Part shown: positions 56,418-64,000 of the stretch, one piece after another
Numbering within the stretch: the first letter of the stretch is position 1
How the letters are laid out: the number at the start of each line of letters is the position of its first letter
DNA from: Helicobacter sp. 16-1353
GTDB lineage: Bacteria > Campylobacterota > Campylobacteria > Campylobacterales > Helicobacteraceae
Reading direction: 5' to 3'
Assembly (NCBI RefSeq): GCF_003288815.1
Contig: NZ_NHYM01000011.1
Location: forward strand, 1-64,000
DNA length: 64,000 nt
Program-made: the position numbers and the translations under genes
The notes under the pieces: generated by a model
The model's database searches: none
Seen by the model: only the letters and a program-made list of their open reading frames with translations
Told to the model about the DNA's origin: nothing

Positions 56418-58214
56418 ATGATAAAAATTACAGAAAATTCCTTGCGGGACGGACATCAATCGCTACTTGCGACTAGGGTTCGAACTGAAGATATGATAGA
56501 AGCTGCAAAGATATTTGAAAGCATTGGATTCTATAGCGTTGAGGTGTGGGGTGGGGCGACTTATGATACTTGCCTTAGATATTTGAAAGAAGACCCATTT
56601 GAGCGACTCGCTATATTTAAAAGTATATTTAAAACAACCCCTTTGCAAATGCTACTTCGAGGGCAGAATCTAGTGGGCTATAGGCATTATGCCGATGATG
56701 TGGTGAGGGAGTTTGTGAGATTATCCGCTGAGGGTGGCATTGATATATTTAGAATCTTTGATGCGTTAAATGATAGTAGGAATCTAAAAGTAGCAATCGA
56801 GGCAGTTAAAAAGCAAAATAAGCATGTGCAAGGGGCGATAAGCTACACAGTTTCCCCCGTGCATAATGTAAAAGGTTTTGTAGAATACGCAAAAGAGCTG
56901 GTGAAAATGGGTGCAGATAGTATTGTGATAAAGGATATGGCAGGGCTTATCACACCATTTGATGCATATGAGTTAGTGAAAGCATTGAAAGAAAATGTAA
57001 GTGTGCCAATCGTTTTTCACACGCATAGCACGGCTGGATTTGGATTCGCATCGCATTTAAAGGCGGTCGAAGCGGGAGCTGATATATTAGATATGAGTAA
57101 CTCCGCCCTTGCTAGTGGGACTTCTCACCCTTGCACCCAATCAATGGTCGCCACACTAAAAGGCACGAAATGGGATACAAAGCTAGATATTGAAAAAATG
57201 GAAAAAGCCGCCGAGATATTGCGTCGCGTTCGCAAGAAATACAAGAAGTTTGAATCCGCATATAGCCTAATTGATACGCGTGTGTTAGTCAATCAAATCC
57301 CGGGTGGAATGATATCAAATATGGCAAATCAGCTAAAAGAGCAGAATGCACTTGATAGAATGGACGAGGTTTTAGATGAGATTCCAAGCGTTAGGGCAGA
57401 TTTTGGCTATCCGCCACTTGTTACGCCTAGTTCGCAGATTGTCGGCACTCAAGCGGTTTTAAATGTCTTATCTGGTGAGCGATACAAAACTATCAGTAAG
57501 GAATCTAAGAATCTAGCGCGTGGATTCTATGGGAAAACGCCTGTGGAAATCGCCCCTGTGCTAAAAGAAAAATTAAAGCAAATGGGCGAGGAGTTTATCA
57601 CCAAGCGACCGGGCGATTTGCTAAAAGATGAGCTACCAAAGGCAAAAGAGGAGAGCAAGGATTTTGCTTTTAGCCCAACGGATATAATCTCCTATGCGAT
57701 GTTTGAAAAGGTTGCAAAGGACTTTTTAGATGAGCGAAATGCGAATGATTTGAAGCCGGAGGAAATCGAGACATTTGAAAATGTGAATGAGAATCTACCA
57801 AAAGATTTTAATATCATCGTAAATGGCGAACAATACGCTATTAAAATCGAGGGTAGCGGACATACGAGTAATGGCGTAAAGCCATTTTTCCTAAGACTTG
57901 ATGGTGAGTTAAAAGAGGTTTTTATAGAGCAAGATGATGAAGTATCACAAGATAATAAATTTTTAGATAGTAAAAAATCAAATTTAGTAATGGGAACTAC
58001 TCAAGGACATATAAGCTCAAATATGCCGGGTAGGGTTATTAAAATCAATGTTAAAGTCGGCGATAAAGTCAAAAGTGGCGATGTGGTGGCGATAGTAGAG
58101 GCTATGAAAATGGAGAATGAAATCACCGCAAATTTTGAAGGCGAGGTAAAAGAAATCTATGTCGATACAGACGCCCAAATCATCGCAAATCAAGCGATAA
58201 TGCTTATTGAATAA
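56418..58214 (+). CDS. pycB: Pyruvate carboxylase subunit B (biotin-containing carboxyltransferase)
   Basis: A cytoplasmic enzyme subunit that transfers CO2 from biotin to pyruvate, giving oxaloacetate; oxaloacetate decarboxylase alpha is the near homologue. N-terminal ITENSLRDGHQSLLATR is the carboxyltransferase signature. The PYC-OADA domain follows, and the C-terminal biotinyl domain has VEAMKMENEI with the biotinylated Lys. The length (~598) is normal, with no low-complexity expansion. ATG 56418 with GGAG upstream is chosen over the TTG at 56406. The partner biotin carboxylase subunit is not in the window. Confidence 0.9.
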   Translation: MIKITENSLRDGHQSLLATRVRTEDMIEAAKIFESIGFYSVEVWGGATYDTCLRYLKEDPFERLAIFKSIFKTTPLQMLLRGQNLVGYRHYADDVVREFVRLSAEGGIDIFRIFDALNDSRNLKVAIEAVKKQNKHVQGAISYTVSPVHNVKGFVEYAKELVKMGADSIVIKDMAGLITPFDAYELVKALKENVSVPIVFHTHSTAGFGFASHLKAVEAGADILDMSNSALASGTSHPCTQSMVATLKGTKWDTKLDIEKMEKAAEILRRVRKKYKKFESAYSLIDTRVLVNQIPGGMISNMANQLKEQNALDRMDEVLDEIPSVRADFGYPPLVTPSSQIVGTQAVLNVLSGERYKTISKESKNLARGFYGKTPVEIAPVLKEKLKQMGEEFITKRPGDLLKDELPKAKEESKDFAFSPTDIISYAMFEKVAKDFLDERNANDLKPEEIETFENVNENLPKDFNIIVNGEQYAIKIEGSGHTSNGVKPFFLRLDGELKEVFIEQDDEVSQDNKFLDSKKSNLVMGTTQGHISSNMPGRVIKINVKVGDKVKSGDVVAIVEAMKMENEITANFEGEVKEIYVDTDAQIIANQAIMLIE

Positions 58215-58223
58215 CTTTTATTT

Positions 58224-58260
58224 ATAATCTATAAAGGGTGAGTTCTACCCTTTAGATTAT
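58224..58260. terminator. Bidirectional terminator hairpin between convergent genes
   Basis: ATAATCTA-T-AAAGGGT pairs with ACCCTTTAGATTAT across a 7-base loop. It follows the pycB stop and overlaps the stop of the cytochrome gene on the other strand. T-rich DNA lies on both sides. Confidence 0.7.
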
Positions 58261-58622
58261 CTATTTTTATTGAAAATTTTATTATTAAATAGTGGATTTA
58301 TGTTGTTGTTTAATTTATCTTGCAATGTGCTTTTAAGCGAGATGTGGCAGCTTATACAATTTGTCAATGCAATATGCTCTTCATTTTTAACCATATTTAT
58401 TTTTTCTACACTATGACAAGCAAAGCAGTCTTGTCCGCACGAGCTTTGCATTTGCAGTTTTGCTAGTTTTTCATCAGTGTGACAAACCTTGCAATTTAGC
58501 ATAACACTATGATTTTTATCATTATAATCAACATTAAAATGGCAAGTTGTGCAATCTCCACTACAAGCAAATGATGTTATTTGAAAGGCGATTATTATAA
58601 AAAATATGTGTAAGAATCTCAT
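58257..58622 (-). CDS. Small tetraheme c-type cytochrome
   Basis: A 121-residue exported protein: signal peptide (FLHIFFIIIAFQITSFA) then four CxxCH heme sites, CTTCH, CKVCH, CFACH and CISCH, with spare Cys for structure. Small tetraheme or NapC-like soluble cytochromes carry electrons in the periplasm for anaerobic respiration. Its ATG overlaps the stop of the upstream membrane-protein gene (ATGA), so they are co-translated. The electron acceptor is unknown. Confidence 0.85.
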   Translation of the reverse strand: MRFLHIFFIIIAFQITSFACSGDCTTCHFNVDYNDKNHSVMLNCKVCHTDEKLAKLQMQSSCGQDCFACHSVEKINMVKNEEHIALTNCISCHISLKSTLQDKLNNNINPLFNNKIFNKNR

Positions 58623-59233
58623 ATACTAAAATCTATAAATTTAAAATTTATCATAAGTGCATTTATGTTATCAACCTTGATATTAGAATTTTTCTTTGTG
58701 GCACGAAATGGGTGTAATCCCACTCTATAGCTAACCTCTAGTCCAAATCCCCTCATAATATCAATAAAGAATGAAATCATTCCATTTCCACCGTGTAAGT
58801 TATATTGTGTATCACCTACAAAATGGTTTAATAGCCCATAGCCAAATGATATACTAGGGATTATTCTTCCATCAAAGATTCTAGCACCTAATTTTGCATT
58901 AATATTTAATGAATAAAAGCTTCCAGCACTGCCATCAAGTGAGAATCCAAACAATAAAACATTATCTACAAAATTCCAACCCTTATCAAGGGCAAAAAAT
59001 ATTCCTTGTTTGCTCTCTCTTCCAATATTGGGAGATTGTTTATTAAGCAACTCATACCCAATCATAAACGCCCCATAAGAATCTTTTATAACTTGGGCGG
59101 GAGCAAAAAGTCCTACATCTTTATTATATTCAATCTCACTATTTTGGGTATTGTTAGTATCATTTGAAGAATTTTGTGTATTTGAATAAAGAATATTAAT
59201 GGCTAAAACAAATATAATGAATATATTTTTCAC
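58619..59233 (-). CDS. Predicted outer-membrane beta-barrel protein
   Basis: A 204-residue protein with a signal peptide (NIFIIFVLAINILYS) and an Asn/Ser/Thr-rich mature N-terminus. Alternating-hydrophobic strands follow (GAFMIGYELL, FFALDKGWNFVDNVLLFGFSLD, LGARIFDGRIIPSISFGYGLL, FGLEVSYRVGLHP), consistent with a small barrel. Family not recognised. It overlaps the cytochrome gene by four bases, so the pair may act together in periplasmic electron transfer. Confidence 0.65.
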   Translation of the reverse strand: MKNIFIIFVLAINILYSNTQNSSNDTNNTQNSEIEYNKDVGLFAPAQVIKDSYGAFMIGYELLNKQSPNIGRESKQGIFFALDKGWNFVDNVLLFGFSLDGSAGSFYSLNINAKLGARIFDGRIIPSISFGYGLLNHFVGDTQYNLHGGNGMISFFIDIMRGFGLEVSYRVGLHPFRATKKNSNIKVDNINALMINFKFIDFSI

Positions 59234-59283
59234 TCAAATCTCCATCTCTCGAATAACTAATGAAATGAAATAATAACACAAAG

Positions 59284-59514
59284 TTAGTTTAATATCTTTA
59301 TTTCATATTCAATTTTATTATCTTTTAGGATATTTTCTATTGTTGTTATGCCTTTCATCTCATCTATAATCTCAAAAAAGACAGCAATCCCACAATCACT
59401 CGAAAACTCCCTTGGCGTAGGAACTAAACGGATATAAATCCACTCCAAGCCTCCCAAAATCCGCTCACACTCAAAGGCACTAAAAGTAGTCCAAACTAGA
59501 ATATAACCTTTCAT
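59284..59514 (-). CDS. DUF3343 protein (putative Se/S carrier)
   Basis: The 76 residues match the DUF3343 pattern: YILVWTTFSAFECERIL, then IRLVPTPREFSSDCGIAVFF with the conserved Cys. In other genomes DUF3343 genes accompany selenium-metabolism genes, including a class V desulfurase. Here it is 21 bases downstream of such a desulfurase. Function is inferred from context. Confidence 0.8.
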   Translation of the reverse strand: MKGYILVWTTFSAFECERILGGLEWIYIRLVPTPREFSSDCGIAVFFEIIDEMKGITTIENILKDNKIEYEIKILN

Positions 59515-59535
59515 TTAAGTCCCCTCTATGCGTAT

Positions 59536-60876
59536 TTACAGCTCTTTTGTAATTATTTTTATCGCCTCTATGGCAAAATCAATGTCCTCGCTAGTGGTAA
59601 AAACGCCCGGAGAAAGACGAATCGTCCCACTATTTTTATAAAGCATTTTTTTATGTGTATTATTTGGTATATTTTTAATAAGATTCTTGGTGTTTTCGGC
59701 GATTTTTTGATTGGTATTTTTACTGAGATTCCAAGCTAGATTCCCTATATTTTCACTTAGATTCCCAAGATTTCTAGCGGGATTTTCGCTGGTATTTCTA
59801 GCAAGATTATAACTATCATTTGTAGTAGTATTTCCATCGATGCTATAAGTGCCGATAGATTTATGTGTCATAGGAGAGCAGTGAAGCCCCGCACGGACGC
59901 AAATATCAAATCTCCTATCTAGCAAATCCGCCATTTTAGAGAGATTGGGGCAAGTGAAAGATAAAATTCCGGTAGTTTGATAGCCCTTAAAAACCTCGAT
60001 AATTTTAATCTTTGGAATGCCTCTTAAGCCTACCTCAAGGCGAGTTCTAAGCTCATTTTCCTTTTTAAAAATATTTTCTATACCGTAGTTTTTTAGCCAC
60101 GCCAAAGAGGAATTTAGCCCAGAAATCCCGTGCATATTATGCGTCCCACTCTCAAATTTATCGGGCATAAAATTTGGCTGGGTGATTTCCCAGCTTTTGC
60201 TCCCAGTGCCACCAAAAACTAGGCTCTCAAACTCCACATTCTCGCCCACCACGCAGAATCCAACTCCCATAGGAGCCAAAAGCCCCTTGTGTGCGTTCCC
60301 GCAAATAATATCAATCCCATCACTTGAAAACGGATATACGCCTAGTAACTGCGTCGCATCGACTAGTAAAATCGCTCCAGATTCCCTTGCAATCGCCCTT
60401 AGCTCATCAAGTGGGAGAATCGCCCCTGTTACATTATTGCCACCCACACATGCAATTAGTCGCACACCCTTTGCAAGCTCCCTTGCCTTTTGTAAATCTA
60501 GCCTCAAATCTTGGCTTACTGGAATCTCCCTAAGCTCGATATTTCGGCTAGATTCAAGAAATTTCAGCGGTCGCATAATGGCATTATGCTCGATTTGTGT
60601 GATTAGCACCTTGTCATTTTGCCTTAAAATCCCGTAAAGAGCGAAGTTTATCGCATAGGTCGCATTATAAGTAAAAAAGATTCTACTTGGATTTTTAAAG
60701 CCTACTAATTCGGCAATTTGCCTCCGCGTGGCGTGTAAAAGCCTACTTGAGCTAATCGAGCTTTTATATGCCGCTCTCCCAGCACTTGCACCAATATTTG
60801 TGGTAAAGTCAAGCATAGATTCCGCCACACACTGGGGCTTTGGGAAGCTTGTAGCGGCATTATCCAAGTAAATCAT
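59536..60876 (-). CDS. Class V aminotransferase/cysteine desulfurase with low-complexity insert
   Basis: A PLP enzyme that releases sulfur or selenium from (seleno)cysteine. IYLDNAATSFPKPQCV at the N-terminus, ILLVDATQLLGVYPF (Asp), GNAHKGLLAPMGVGF (PLP Lys) and the catalytic AGLHCSPMTHKSIGT (Cys) are all present. It most resembles the EF2568-type desulfurases linked to selenium genes. About 70 residues of Asn/Leu/Thr-rich sequence (NLARN, NLGNLSENIGNLAWNL) are inserted between HKSIGT and SGTIRLSPG, where relatives have a short turn. ATG 60876 (AAAGGA upstream) is preferred to a start 27 bases earlier. Confidence 0.85.
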   Translation of the reverse strand: MIYLDNAATSFPKPQCVAESMLDFTTNIGASAGRAAYKSSISSSRLLHATRRQIAELVGFKNPSRIFFTYNATYAINFALYGILRQNDKVLITQIEHNAIMRPLKFLESSRNIELREIPVSQDLRLDLQKARELAKGVRLIACVGGNNVTGAILPLDELRAIARESGAILLVDATQLLGVYPFSSDGIDIICGNAHKGLLAPMGVGFCVVGENVEFESLVFGGTGSKSWEITQPNFMPDKFESGTHNMHGISGLNSSLAWLKNYGIENIFKKENELRTRLEVGLRGIPKIKIIEVFKGYQTTGILSFTCPNLSKMADLLDRRFDICVRAGLHCSPMTHKSIGTYSIDGNTTTNDSYNLARNTSENPARNLGNLSENIGNLAWNLSKNTNQKIAENTKNLIKNIPNNTHKKMLYKNSGTIRLSPGVFTTSEDIDFAIEAIKIITKEL

Positions 60877-60903
60877 TTCAATCCTTTTATTTTTATTTCG
60901 CAC

Positions 60904-61232
60904 CCCAGCAAATCCGTCTTTGCGGACTTGGAGTTTTACTCTCTCGACCTACCAAAGCGTTAGCTTTTTGTAAAAGCTACGAATATTTGGACTTCGTCCA
61001 AAAATCGAGAATTTAAAGTCTTTATTTCGCAGTAGGGCAAAACAAAGTTTCTTGCCAAGCCCTCTTTGCGACAAGAGAAATTTACCCCTTGACCATCAAA
61101 GCAGTTGCTTCGTGTAAAACGAGCGTTAGCAAGGTTTTCTGCAAAAGCTTCGTTTTAAAAACGAGAAAGTATTTGTTTCACTAACAAACAAGCTAGATTT
61201 AGCAAGTTTAGATTCCCATAGCTGGTAAAGCC
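60904..61232. other. Spacer with short-loop hairpins
   Basis: No gene. Contains hairpins with three-base loops such as 60986-61002 (TTTGGAC-TTC-GTCCAAA) and about 60958-60980, of the same kind as those at 8.7-9.1 and 11.5 kb. Confidence 0.55.
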
Positions 61233-61439
61233 TTATTTTTCAAGCGTGTAAGTTATGGAATTATCGCTATTTTTGGCTTTTGCGACCCTAAAGTCATTGC
61301 TTAATGCGAAGCGGTGGATATTTTCCTCCGCACTCCCACAATCACAAATTATCTCAATATTTTTTTCGCCCTTATCCATTACCTCTTTGAGCCGTAAGAC
61401 TGGCTCTGGGCAGTTTAGCCCACGAACATCTAGTTTCAT
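61233..61439 (-). CDS. TusA/SirA-like sulfurtransferase (YedF/FdhU type)
   Basis: A 68-residue single-domain protein with LDVRGLNCPEPVLRLKEVM: the CPxP motif with its sulfur-carrying Cys near residue 10. The C-terminal strand pattern matches TusA. In Campylobacter jejuni a TusA-like protein (FdhU) and a YedE-like membrane protein (FdhT) are both required for selenium-dependent formate dehydrogenase activity; the YedE-like gene lies upstream here. Confidence 0.85.
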   Translation of the reverse strand: MKLDVRGLNCPEPVLRLKEVMDKGEKNIEIICDCGSAEENIHRFALSNDFRVAKAKNSDNSITYTLEK

Positions 61440-61963
61440 TTTTATCCTTTTTATTACTTGGCTTGGCTTTTAAGTGCTTTCACGGGAGTTCGCTTCTTAG
61501 CTATCGTCAATAGACCATTAGTCTTATTTCCTCGCTCGAAACTTCACAGCCCGTAAAACGAAGTTTCTTGTAAAATCATCTTAAAATCCTTCGCCTTAAT
61601 TTTTGGTATTCTAGTTTAGAATCCGCCTTTTTAAATTTCTTTTAAATGTCTTCTAAAAATTGCGTAGCAATTTTTCATCAACTTCTTAATCTCCGTGCGC
61701 CAGCAACGGACACCGAAAGAAGCGTCGTCGGGGGGTTTGGGGGGATTGCGTTAGCAAAGGGGGGATAAGGGGGAGCGACTTCGCCTTTGCCTTTGGCAAA
61801 TCATCATTTAAGCCCCACCTTGTCCCCCCTTTCTTAAACAAGACGCTTAAAAACGAAAAACTAAGATTCCATTGGAAAAGCGACTTTATAAAGGCTTTGC
61901 CTTGAAGTTCCGCCTTTTATATATTGCCACTTTTTAATTCCCCCATATTCCCAAAATTAATTT
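61440..61963. other. Spacer holding one arm of a large inverted repeat
   Basis: No gene. A perfect hairpin with a GTA loop lies at 61655-61675. The stretch 61711-61856 is the left arm of an imperfect inverted repeat whose right arm is at about 63714-63838, on the other side of the YedE-like gene. G-rich runs (G6, G6, G7) are part of the arm. Confidence 0.65.
61711..61856. repeat. Inverted repeat, left arm
   Basis: Shares ACCGAAAGAAGCGTC, AAAGGGGGGATAAGGGG and CTTGTCCCCCCTTT, in this order, with the reverse complement of 63714-63838. The arms differ by small indels. Confidence 0.75.
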
Positions 61964-63028
61964 TTATCGCTTTTCTCTTGCAAAAAATCCAAGTGCGACG
62001 CAGAAAATTAGCCCTACAAATACTGCCCACGGAGCATTTGCCCCAATTCCAGCAGGGGAACTTGCAAGGGCGAAATTATGAGCTATTGCCGCTCCAAATA
62101 ATAATCCAAATACGAAGATTCCAGCATCGCCATCGCCCTCGCCAGAAAGCACGAGCTGTCGCCCCGGACAGCCCCCAGCTAGGCTGAATGCAAGTCCAGC
62201 TAAGAGCATTCCCAAGAAATTCCACATAGTGTCATTATGTGCGATTGGCTGGGAAGTGAAGCCGGGATTGAAAAAGCCAAGTGCGATATTTGTGAGTGTT
62301 GCGGCGACTACTAGGGCGATTACGCCTTGCAAGATATGGGAATCTTTGAGTATCACCACATCGCGGATTGCTGCAATCATACAAAATCGGCTCTTTTGGA
62401 ATAATATGCCAAGCCCAAAGCCCACGATTAGCGAGATTATAAGCGGTGCGTGCATTGAGCCGGGACCACTGCTTGAAAATTTTATAAAGCTAATTTGTCC
62501 GCTTAACCCAAGTGCGAGTAAGATAAGCAATACAAGGGCGAAAAGTGGCATTATTAAAGCGGCGATTTTGCTTGTGGGGTGGTTCCGCCCTAGGCTAAAG
62601 CCCTTTTTAAGGAAAAAGATTCCAATTAGGATTCCAATAACCAGCCCAAAAAGCCCAGCTATCGCACTCCAATCACCAGCAGAGAGCCGAAGCCACATTC
62701 GCCACGGACAACCCAAAAAGACCAGCGCCCCAATCATCGCAAAAACGCCTAAGAAAAACCGCACCATAGGCGAGCTTCCGCTCCTAGGGCGAAACTCCCC
62801 AAAAAGAAGCGACGCAGCTAATGCACCAAAAACCAGCCCAATAATCTCAGGGCGGATATACTGCACGATAGCAGCACTATGAAGCCCCACTGCCCCAGCA
62901 ATATCGCGTGTGAAGCACGCCGCACACACGCCCATATTGCCCGGATTGCCGAGCTTAACTAAAACCGGAGCCAAAATCCCAAGTGCAAGACCCGCTAAAA
63001 TGGGGTAAATTGAGAGTTTTTTAAACAT
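61964..63028 (-). CDS. yedE: YedE-type membrane protein (selenium metabolism, FdhT-like)
   Basis: An inner-membrane protein of about 354 residues with roughly nine or ten spans. The YeeE/YedE fold is duplicated and marked by Cys motifs: GVCAACFTRD near the N-terminus, VFLGCPWRMWLRLSAGDW in the first half, FCMIAAIRDV and AGGCPGRQLVLSGEGDGD in the second. CPxR-LxxGD motifs are typical of the seleno-YedE subfamily, thought to move a selenium or sulfur species. ATG 63028 (GGAGG upstream) is preferred to one 36 bases earlier. The gene is enclosed by a large inverted repeat. Confidence 0.85.
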   Translation of the reverse strand: MFKKLSIYPILAGLALGILAPVLVKLGNPGNMGVCAACFTRDIAGAVGLHSAAIVQYIRPEIIGLVFGALAASLLFGEFRPRSGSSPMVRFFLGVFAMIGALVFLGCPWRMWLRLSAGDWSAIAGLFGLVIGILIGIFFLKKGFSLGRNHPTSKIAALIMPLFALVLLILLALGLSGQISFIKFSSSGPGSMHAPLIISLIVGFGLGILFQKSRFCMIAAIRDVVILKDSHILQGVIALVVAATLTNIALGFFNPGFTSQPIAHNDTMWNFLGMLLAGLAFSLAGGCPGRQLVLSGEGDGDAGIFVFGLLFGAAIAHNFALASSPAGIGANAPWAVFVGLIFCVALGFFAREKR

Positions 63029-63064
63029 AGATTCCTCCAAACATTGATATAAATAGAAATGCAA

Positions 63065-64000
63065 TATTGAAGAAATAGGGGAAGTGTGGCTTTGTGCTTG
63101 AAAATTTTGTCGCCTTTTGGGGCGAGATTTGGCGATTTTTATGCAACTTAAAGTCGCCAGTTAGAGCTACCGATTGGAGCCAAAGCCAAAAGAAGTAATG
63201 CCCTATTGTCTTTTCTTAAACCTAAGAACTAAAAAGCAAAAACTATTTTAAGACTGCAATTCTAGCAGATTTTATAAATTTGTGGTGCGGAATTTAAAAA
63301 AGTTTATGAGAAGTGGGAGATTTGCATAAAATGGCGGTGAGTGGAAATCTTGTAAAAAATGCGAAGCAATTTTTCGTCAAATAAAGTTCCGTGCGAAGCA
63401 CCAAAAAAAGGGCGGTGGGCGGAATAAACAGAATCAAGGGCGAAGCCCTCCACCCAATAAAAAACCTTTAATTTTTAAGCGAATCTAAGTTTAAAAGTAA
63501 CGCTTTTGTCGCATTTTAAAATAATTGTTCTAGGCGAATCCGTTTCCTCGTTCACGCTTTAGATTCCGCAAACTTGAGCGTTTTGGCTAATTAGAATCTC
63601 TTTAGATTCCGCCAGTTTTCCTAATTCAATTCAAGGGAGACAAGGACTTAAAGATAAATTTACCAAAGGCAAAGCCCCTATAAAATCGTATTTTCCATAG
63701 AACCTTTGCCTTTGTTTTTAAGTGTTTTGTTTAGTAAAGGGGGGACAAGGGGGCTTGAATTGCGAAATCGCTCCCCTTATCCCCCCTTTGCTTCGCAATC
63801 CCCCCCCCAAAAAAACCCCGATGACGCTTCTTTCGGTGCTGTGCTTCGCACAGAACTAGCAATTTTTAGGAATCTCGTGTGAGGCACAAGCCTCACGCAC
63901 AAAAAAAGGTTGGTAGACAAAAATAATAATTATTAAAAAAGCGGTTTAAAAATTCACATAAAAAGGGCGGTGGGTGGGAAAACGAGCGAAGCGAAGTTTC
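63065..64000. other. Terminal 0.94-kb spacer with dispersed repeats
   Basis: No convincing gene. Contains three GGCGGTGGG-type elements (about 63410, 63905 and 63964) preceded by A-rich runs and mini-hairpins (63383-63393, 63841-63852, 63875-63896). It also holds the right arm of the inverted repeat (63714-63838) and a C9 run (63800-63808). The last 40 bases match 11319-11360 closely (GAGCGAAGCGAAGTTTC). Confidence 0.65.
63714..63838. repeat. Inverted repeat, right arm
   Basis: Reverse complement of 61711-61856 with indels; holds a C9 run at 63800-63808 where the left arm has shorter G runs. Confidence 0.75.

Noticed and set aside
61924-62882. Plus-strand frames opposite the YedE-like gene
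   Set aside because: They are complements of hydrophobic membrane spans; the Cys motifs and start signal support the minus strand.

Overview
The window is AT-rich DNA that looks like an enterohepatic Helicobacter or a close relative in the Campylobacterota. The evidence is the long G homopolymers inside surface-glycan genes, an alpha-1,2-fucosyltransferase, a YedE/TusA pair like the fdhT/fdhU genes of Campylobacter, several small type II restriction-modification (R-M) systems, and TTG/GTG starts beside AGGA ribosome sites. I cannot name the species. No rRNA, tRNA, CRISPR array, insertion sequence or prophage was recognised.

Layout. 1-8.7 kb (+): glycan locus 1 (tandem GT4, GT9, GT4, gmd, three methyltransferase-type genes). 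8.7-12.3 kb: hairpin-rich spacer, a TonB-dependent receptor that is out of frame, and a second repeat-filled spacer. 12.3-15.2 kb: a hypothetical gene and modA-modB-modD. 15.2-20.2 kb (-): glycan locus 2, made of whole and half glycosyltransferases. 20.4-25.9 kb: defence-type genes (HTH plus OLD-like ATPase/TOPRIM, a MotB/ZorB-like OmpA protein, an R-M pair) with a flavin-binding PNPOx-like gene. 26.3-32.9 kb: ArsB-type permease, Pro/His-rich exported protein, autotransporter, MFS transporter. 33-40.5 kb: a TdeIII-like R-M pair, guaA, and a DUF262 gene split by another R-M pair. 40.6-53.3 kb: msrB, wecB and glycan locus 3, with a fucosyltransferase that is out of frame. 53.6-58.2 kb: MATE transporter, ankyrin protein, pyruvate carboxylase B subunit. 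58.3-63.1 kb (-): tetraheme cytochrome, outer-membrane-type protein, and a selenium/sulfur-handling set (DUF3343, cysteine desulfurase, TusA-like, YedE). 63.1-64 kb: repeat-rich spacer.

Two themes dominate. First, I count 19 G/C runs of 8 or more. Seventeen are inside or at the end of genes and are always G on the coding strand; fifteen of those are in glycan genes. Several lie exactly between whole and partial copies of glycosyltransferase modules, or just before alternative C-terminal tails that run into the next gene's start codon. Slippage would therefore do more than turn genes on and off: it could join or separate domains and couple or uncouple neighbours. Out of frame as read are a SAM methyltransferase (G11), an FkbM-like methyltransferase (G9 and A7), the TonB receptor (G10) and the fucosyltransferase (G9). 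Second, the word GATTC/GAATC is massively enriched. It forms in-frame, low-complexity Asp/Ser/Thr/Asn/Glu-rich inserts even inside housekeeping enzymes such as GuaA, WecB and MsrB, while the R-M pairs and the ankyrin and carboxylase genes carry few or none.

All functions are read from sequence motifs by eye; no database search was run.
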